DNA of 64,000 nucleotides from positions 6,820,001 to 6,884,000 of the forward strand of contig CAJSYZ010000005.1 in NCBI GenBank assembly GCA_910574455.1, read 5' to 3'. Origin of the DNA: Trichaptum fuscoviolaceum. Its lineage: Eukaryota > Basidiomycota > Agaricomycetes > Hymenochaetales > Trichaptaceae. Every line of letters begins with the position of its first letter. The stretch's first letter is position 1. Position numbers and translations under genes: made by a program. The notes under the pieces are model-generated. The model saw only the letters and a list, made by a program, of their open reading frames with translations. It made no database searches and had not been told where the DNA came from. Shown here one piece after another: positions 60,699 to 64,000 of the stretch.

Positions 60699-62326
60699 AA
60701 TCCGCTTACTAGGTGTATCTTCCGGCTATTGTGGGCATTGTACATGATGATATAGTTCACGCATTGAGTGCATTTCTGGACTTCTGTTACCTTGTGCGTC
60801 GGTACACGATTACAGCCTCAACTCTTGATCAGGTTAAAGCCTCCCTGGATCACTATCATCAATATCGCAAAATATTCATAGCTAAGGGCATCCGGGATAA
60901 CTTCTCACTTCCACGACAGCATGCCATGATTCACTATCCTACAATGATCCCTCTCTTCGCTGCACCAAGCGGGCTGTGCTCATCAATCACAGAGAATAAA
61001 CACATTTACGCGGTCAAGGAAACGTGGCGACGCTCAAACAGAAATGATCCTTTAGGTCAGATGATCACAGCAAACCAACGTCTCAGTAAACTTATTGCAT
61101 CGAGGGCAGACTTCAAGAGGCGTGGAATGCTGGAAAGTCCTCTGGCTGAGGCTTCATGGAGAGCTTTCTAGATGTTCTGCGCAGGAATATGTCAGAGTCG
61201 GAGTCAGATGACGCTGAGAGGACCCAAATTCGGAAGGAGCAGATGCAGCATCAAGATACACCCGAAGCTGGTGCAGCTGATGATACAGAGGACTTCTTCG
61301 ATGACATTGTGGGCAATAATGAACTCAACGAAATTGCAGACCTGGAAGATCCCGAACTTGAAAGCTTACTAGTAGTGCATGGGCCACAGCATCTTGCGGT
61401 TCAAGACATACAACATGCTGAACGCCAGATCCGCTTGGGTGGCAGAAATGACCCTTTGAGCTTGATGTTAATGGCTTCGAAGCAACGTGGGTATTACTTG
61501 GTAACCCATGCTTTTGGTGTTACACATCTGACTTCTTTGTTGTCATCCTTGCAGAGTCCAGTAAGGTGTATCCTAAACAGCTCAACACGCTTGCGGCGAT
61601 AAAAGGTCATCCAGAGCTCCGACAGCTCCGACAGCTCATTAAAGAATACTTATTCAACAAGTACGAGGAATCACACCTCCAACTCAAGGGGCTCCTCTGG
61701 TAGAGCCCAACCAGCAGTTGAATTGGACACGAGCAATGACTTTTCAATATTCCATTCAGCCACCGCTTTCTTTGCCTATCATGGCGAATCGATCCCTATA
61801 GAACAAGCAATGAGGGAGGTGATCAGGTCCAATCCCTCTTGGCGCGGAAAAGCAAGACGTGATGCAGTCCTTGTTCGAGTTAGCTCCTGCACAAAGGGGT
61901 TTGCGGGAATGAGAGTTGCCCGAGTTATGCTTCTTTTTTCCTTCACCGCTAAAGGGGAACGTCAGGACTGCGCTCTCGTCCAGATTTTCAAGCGTGTTGG
62001 AGATTCACCCGACCTGAAAACAAGAATGTGGATAGTCGAACCGGAGTATGAGTTAGAGAGCTCTACCACCTGTGGTCGGATGCTGTACTGGAGTGAATGC
62101 CAGTGGCAGATGTCACTATCAGCGCAACTGCAAGGCTCCGAAGCTATCTGTGATAGATGTAGGGGACATCCTCCGTTTAGCCCACCTCCTGGGGGTTCCG
62201 AAGGGTGATGAATGTCCTCCAAAGTCATTGACACCTGAGGAGACCCTGGATTTTTATGATAGATTCTATGTTAACCGATTTGCTGACATGCACATGCACC
62301 AAACACTGTACGAAGCTAGACAATAA

Positions 62327-62553
62327 TTACTAAGTTAAACTCTTCCGTTAGCACATTGCCACATAGTACTACAAAGTGTATTGAGACTTGTTGTACAGTT
62401 TACATTGCCAGAGCCAGCGGCGACGACATCATGGTATTCATTGTTCGAGGTAATATAATTATCAACAAATCTCAAAGCAACAAAAGGAGAAACTGGAGAT
62501 GCAAGCATACTGTGTCCATTGTCAACCCACCACCTACGAGAGGGCTAATTCGG
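62327..62553. other. short intergenic spacer
   Basis: Between the end of the transposase remnant and the convergent gene. I looked here for a right-end partner of the R2 terminal motif and did not find one. Confidence 0.5.
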
Positions 62554-63960
62554 CTAGTAGTTGAGGCGACCTCGAGGACTTGAAGGCTTGGAGTCATCCT
62601 TTGACTCTATCGCCAATTCTAAATAATTGCGATACCCTAGAATTTGTTTAATATCAATATTCACCGCGATGCCTTTCGGGGGTTGTCTGTCGAATGACGC
62701 GCACACCGCCTCCGTCAGATACGTTATGTATCTCTGCATGTCCGCATGCTCCAAGAAAGATTTTCCAGTCGTCTGGGTAGTCAAGGACGCTGCTGACGTC
62801 GATGCTGCCGTGTCCTGTCTTTCCTTCCCCTTGCCCTTCAAGTTCGTATGATAGGCCTCCATTTCGTCCTTGTTATAGGCTGCTAACATATCAATAGAAT
62901 CAAGGACATCATCAGTCGACTCCTGCCTTCGATGTACTATCTTGTTTAAGAGCTCTGATACGACATCGCCTTTCCCCTTCCGCATGACGACATCGAAAAG
63001 ACCCTTTGTGGAGGCAATTTGCAACCATCTCTTGACAATCCTAAGCGCGCTTATCAATCTCCTCTGAAGATGACCCAATTCGCGGAAGTAATTATTAATC
63101 TCAACAGAAGGAATATCTGCCGGTGGTCCGACAGGCCCCTGCTTCGACTTTGCTTCCCTGGTAAACCTTCCTATGATGTCATGCAAACGCGCCTGAATAG
63201 ATTCTGCCGTTGAGATAATCGCATAGTCATTGGAGGTGACCTCTAACACCTTCGTCCGATGGAAGAATGCATCGTGAATATTGCACAGCTTAATCGCCAT
63301 TTCCCAAGATTTCTGCTCCGTGTCAAACTGCAGTAGCATTTCGTTGACCTCCTCTTTCTGGGGCTGAAAATGAAGCCGTTCAACCGCAGGCGTCATGTAT
63401 TTCGATTGCAAACTCCCTGGTTCCGATATCGGATGATAGGGTAGATGCACTTTCAGTGGGGGGGGCCGAATACCGGAAAGATGACTGGAAGCCTGAGAAT
63501 GAGCCTGGAAAAGTCTAGAGACCGTAACTGACATGCTTTGGAGACCGGCATCGATGATTGCGATGAGTTTGTAAGTTACGTCGTAGTAGGCCTGGAAGAA
63601 CGGTATGAAAAATTGGAAAGCCTTAAGATCTTTGGCATCCGTATCGTATGAGTTCAATACTGCCATAAAATCTTCTGCCTTCTCTTCTCTATAAAGTCCA
63701 TATTCAGATAACAGTTGTCTAAGACCTTCCGAGCCGTCGCGAGAATGTCTTCGGTAGTATTGATTCATGATTTTCTGAAACTCGAACCTGGACAACTCGA
63801 AGTAGAGGGAACCAAAGGGATCATCAGTGCCTCGATTGTCAAGGCAATTCCGTATCTCCCCTCTTGAGAACCCAAGGACAATTGCGGAGGATTCCATGAA
63901 GAAGAACCTTAGACTATCCAAGGTCTTCCTTACTCTAACAGCGTCGCCTGCTGCCCGTGA
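62554..63960 (-). CDS. hypothetical helical protein, 3' exon (5' part outside the window)
   Basis: One long minus-strand exon of about 468 codons. It begins after an acceptor at 63961-63963 (TTAG read on the minus strand), so earlier exons lie beyond 64,000. The product is rich in helices: RVRKTLDSLRFFF, FELSRFEFQKIMNQYYRR, a segment with KAFQFFIPFFQAYYDVTYKL, a Pro-rich break (IRPPPLKVHLPYHP), further helices (FRELGHLQRRLISALRIVKR, VVSELLNKIVHRRQ), a Lys/Ser/Thr-rich linker and a C-terminal Ser/Pro tail. No enzyme motif or membrane helix is clear and I do not recognise the family. The long open frame with balanced composition makes it a real gene; its function is unknown. Confidence 0.7.
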   Translation of the reverse strand, partial: SRAAGDAVRVRKTLDSLRFFFMESSAIVLGFSRGEIRNCLDNRGTDDPFGSLYFELSRFEFQKIMNQYYRRHSRDGSEGLRQLLSEYGLYREEKAEDFMAVLNSYDTDAKDLKAFQFFIPFFQAYYDVTYKLIAIIDAGLQSMSVTVSRLFQAHSQASSHLSGIRPPPLKVHLPYHPISEPGSLQSKYMTPAVERLHFQPQKEEVNEMLLQFDTEQKSWEMAIKLCNIHDAFFHRTKVLEVTSNDYAIISTAESIQARLHDIIGRFTREAKSKQGPVGPPADIPSVEINNYFRELGHLQRRLISALRIVKRWLQIASTKGLFDVVMRKGKGDVVSELLNKIVHRRQESTDDVLDSIDMLAAYNKDEMEAYHTNLKGKGKERQDTAASTSAASLTTQTTGKSFLEHADMQRYITYLTEAVCASFDRQPPKGIAVNIDIKQILGYRNYLELAIESKDDSKPSSPRGRLNY

Positions 63961-64000
63961 CTAACAAGCGTAGGTTATTAGACGTTCTTTTTCGAAACAT

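Larger units (their letters stand above)
48846..62326 (+). pseudogene. Plavaka-type transposase, split by a retrotransposon in an intron and frameshifted
   Basis: Start at 48846 (MPATRKKHD), followed by a C2H2 zinc finger (C-x4-C-x12-H-x4-H, CTLPGC ... HEYSAH), then a Ser/Asp-rich spacer. The core matches the Plavaka transposase family: YDVWYRDPLEVIRNLVDNP, FRNYMSGNFAWEQA, FVPVILGSDKTTVSVGTGNN, YYPLYLSIGNVSNKARR, LGLGSYIADYPEQ, FTNDFPRADICDLISPDLLH. After the intron comes AFLDFCYLVRRYTI, FSLPRQHAMIHYP and LCSSITENKHIYAVKETWRR. Small introns separate the exons. The intron that begins with GTATGT at 51161 ends at 60712 because a 9.5-kb retrotransposon lies in it; without the element it would be 72 nt. 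Independent damage: the frame shifts near 61150 and again near 62100, and an in-frame stop follows a Leu-rich stretch near 61700. The last recognisable piece (VIDVGDILRLAHLLGVPKG, FYVNRFADMH) ends at TAG/TAA near 62326. Dead as a complete transposase. Confidence 0.8.

Noticed and set aside
1..64000. CRISPR array or bacterial-type operon
   Set aside because: No regularly spaced direct repeats with unique spacers; gene structure is clearly eukaryotic, with many introns.

Overview
The window reads as nuclear DNA of a filamentous basidiomycete, most likely an Agaricomycete. Genes carry many 45-80 nt GT-AG introns, gene density is low, and several protein families are typical of mushroom-forming fungi: an RTA1-like membrane protein, an OrdA-type P450, a Plavaka-type transposase, a DUF6532-like protein and a chromodomain Ty3/gypsy element. 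All family names come from motifs I recognised by eye; no database search was run.

Left part (1-18 kb), ordinary genes. In order: the 5' part of an alpha/beta hydrolase (-, runs off the left edge); a helical protein with a hydrophobic segment (+); a caspase-like (C14) protease (-); a small spliced gene (+); a second, related helical protein (+); a glyoxylate/hydroxypyruvate reductase (-); an unidentified coiled-coil protein (+); and a cytochrome P450 (-) whose I-helix region looks damaged.

Middle part (18-43 kb), accessory DNA with a few genes. At 21.1-25.9 kb a segment bounded by short inverted terminal motifs holds broken, intron-containing copies of two housekeeping genes, the splicing factor clf1/crooked-neck and TFIIF alpha (RAP74). 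This looks like a gene-capturing DNA transposon. After a long stretch without a recognisable gene come a 1,064-residue bHLH-zipper regulator (-) with a very long loop, and an intact RTA1-family membrane protein (-).

Right part (43.7-62.4 kb), a three-layer nest of mobile elements. The outer layer is a divergent gene pair: a many-exon DUF6532-like gene (-) and a Plavaka-type transposase (+). A Ty3/gypsy retrotransposon (51,219-60,693, - orientation, 5-bp target duplication, almost identical LTRs) sits inside an intron of the transposase. A 2.76-kb foldback element with arms of about 1.3 kb and a 10-bp target duplication sits inside the retrotransposon's integrase. The window ends in the 3' part of an unidentified helical-protein gene (-).
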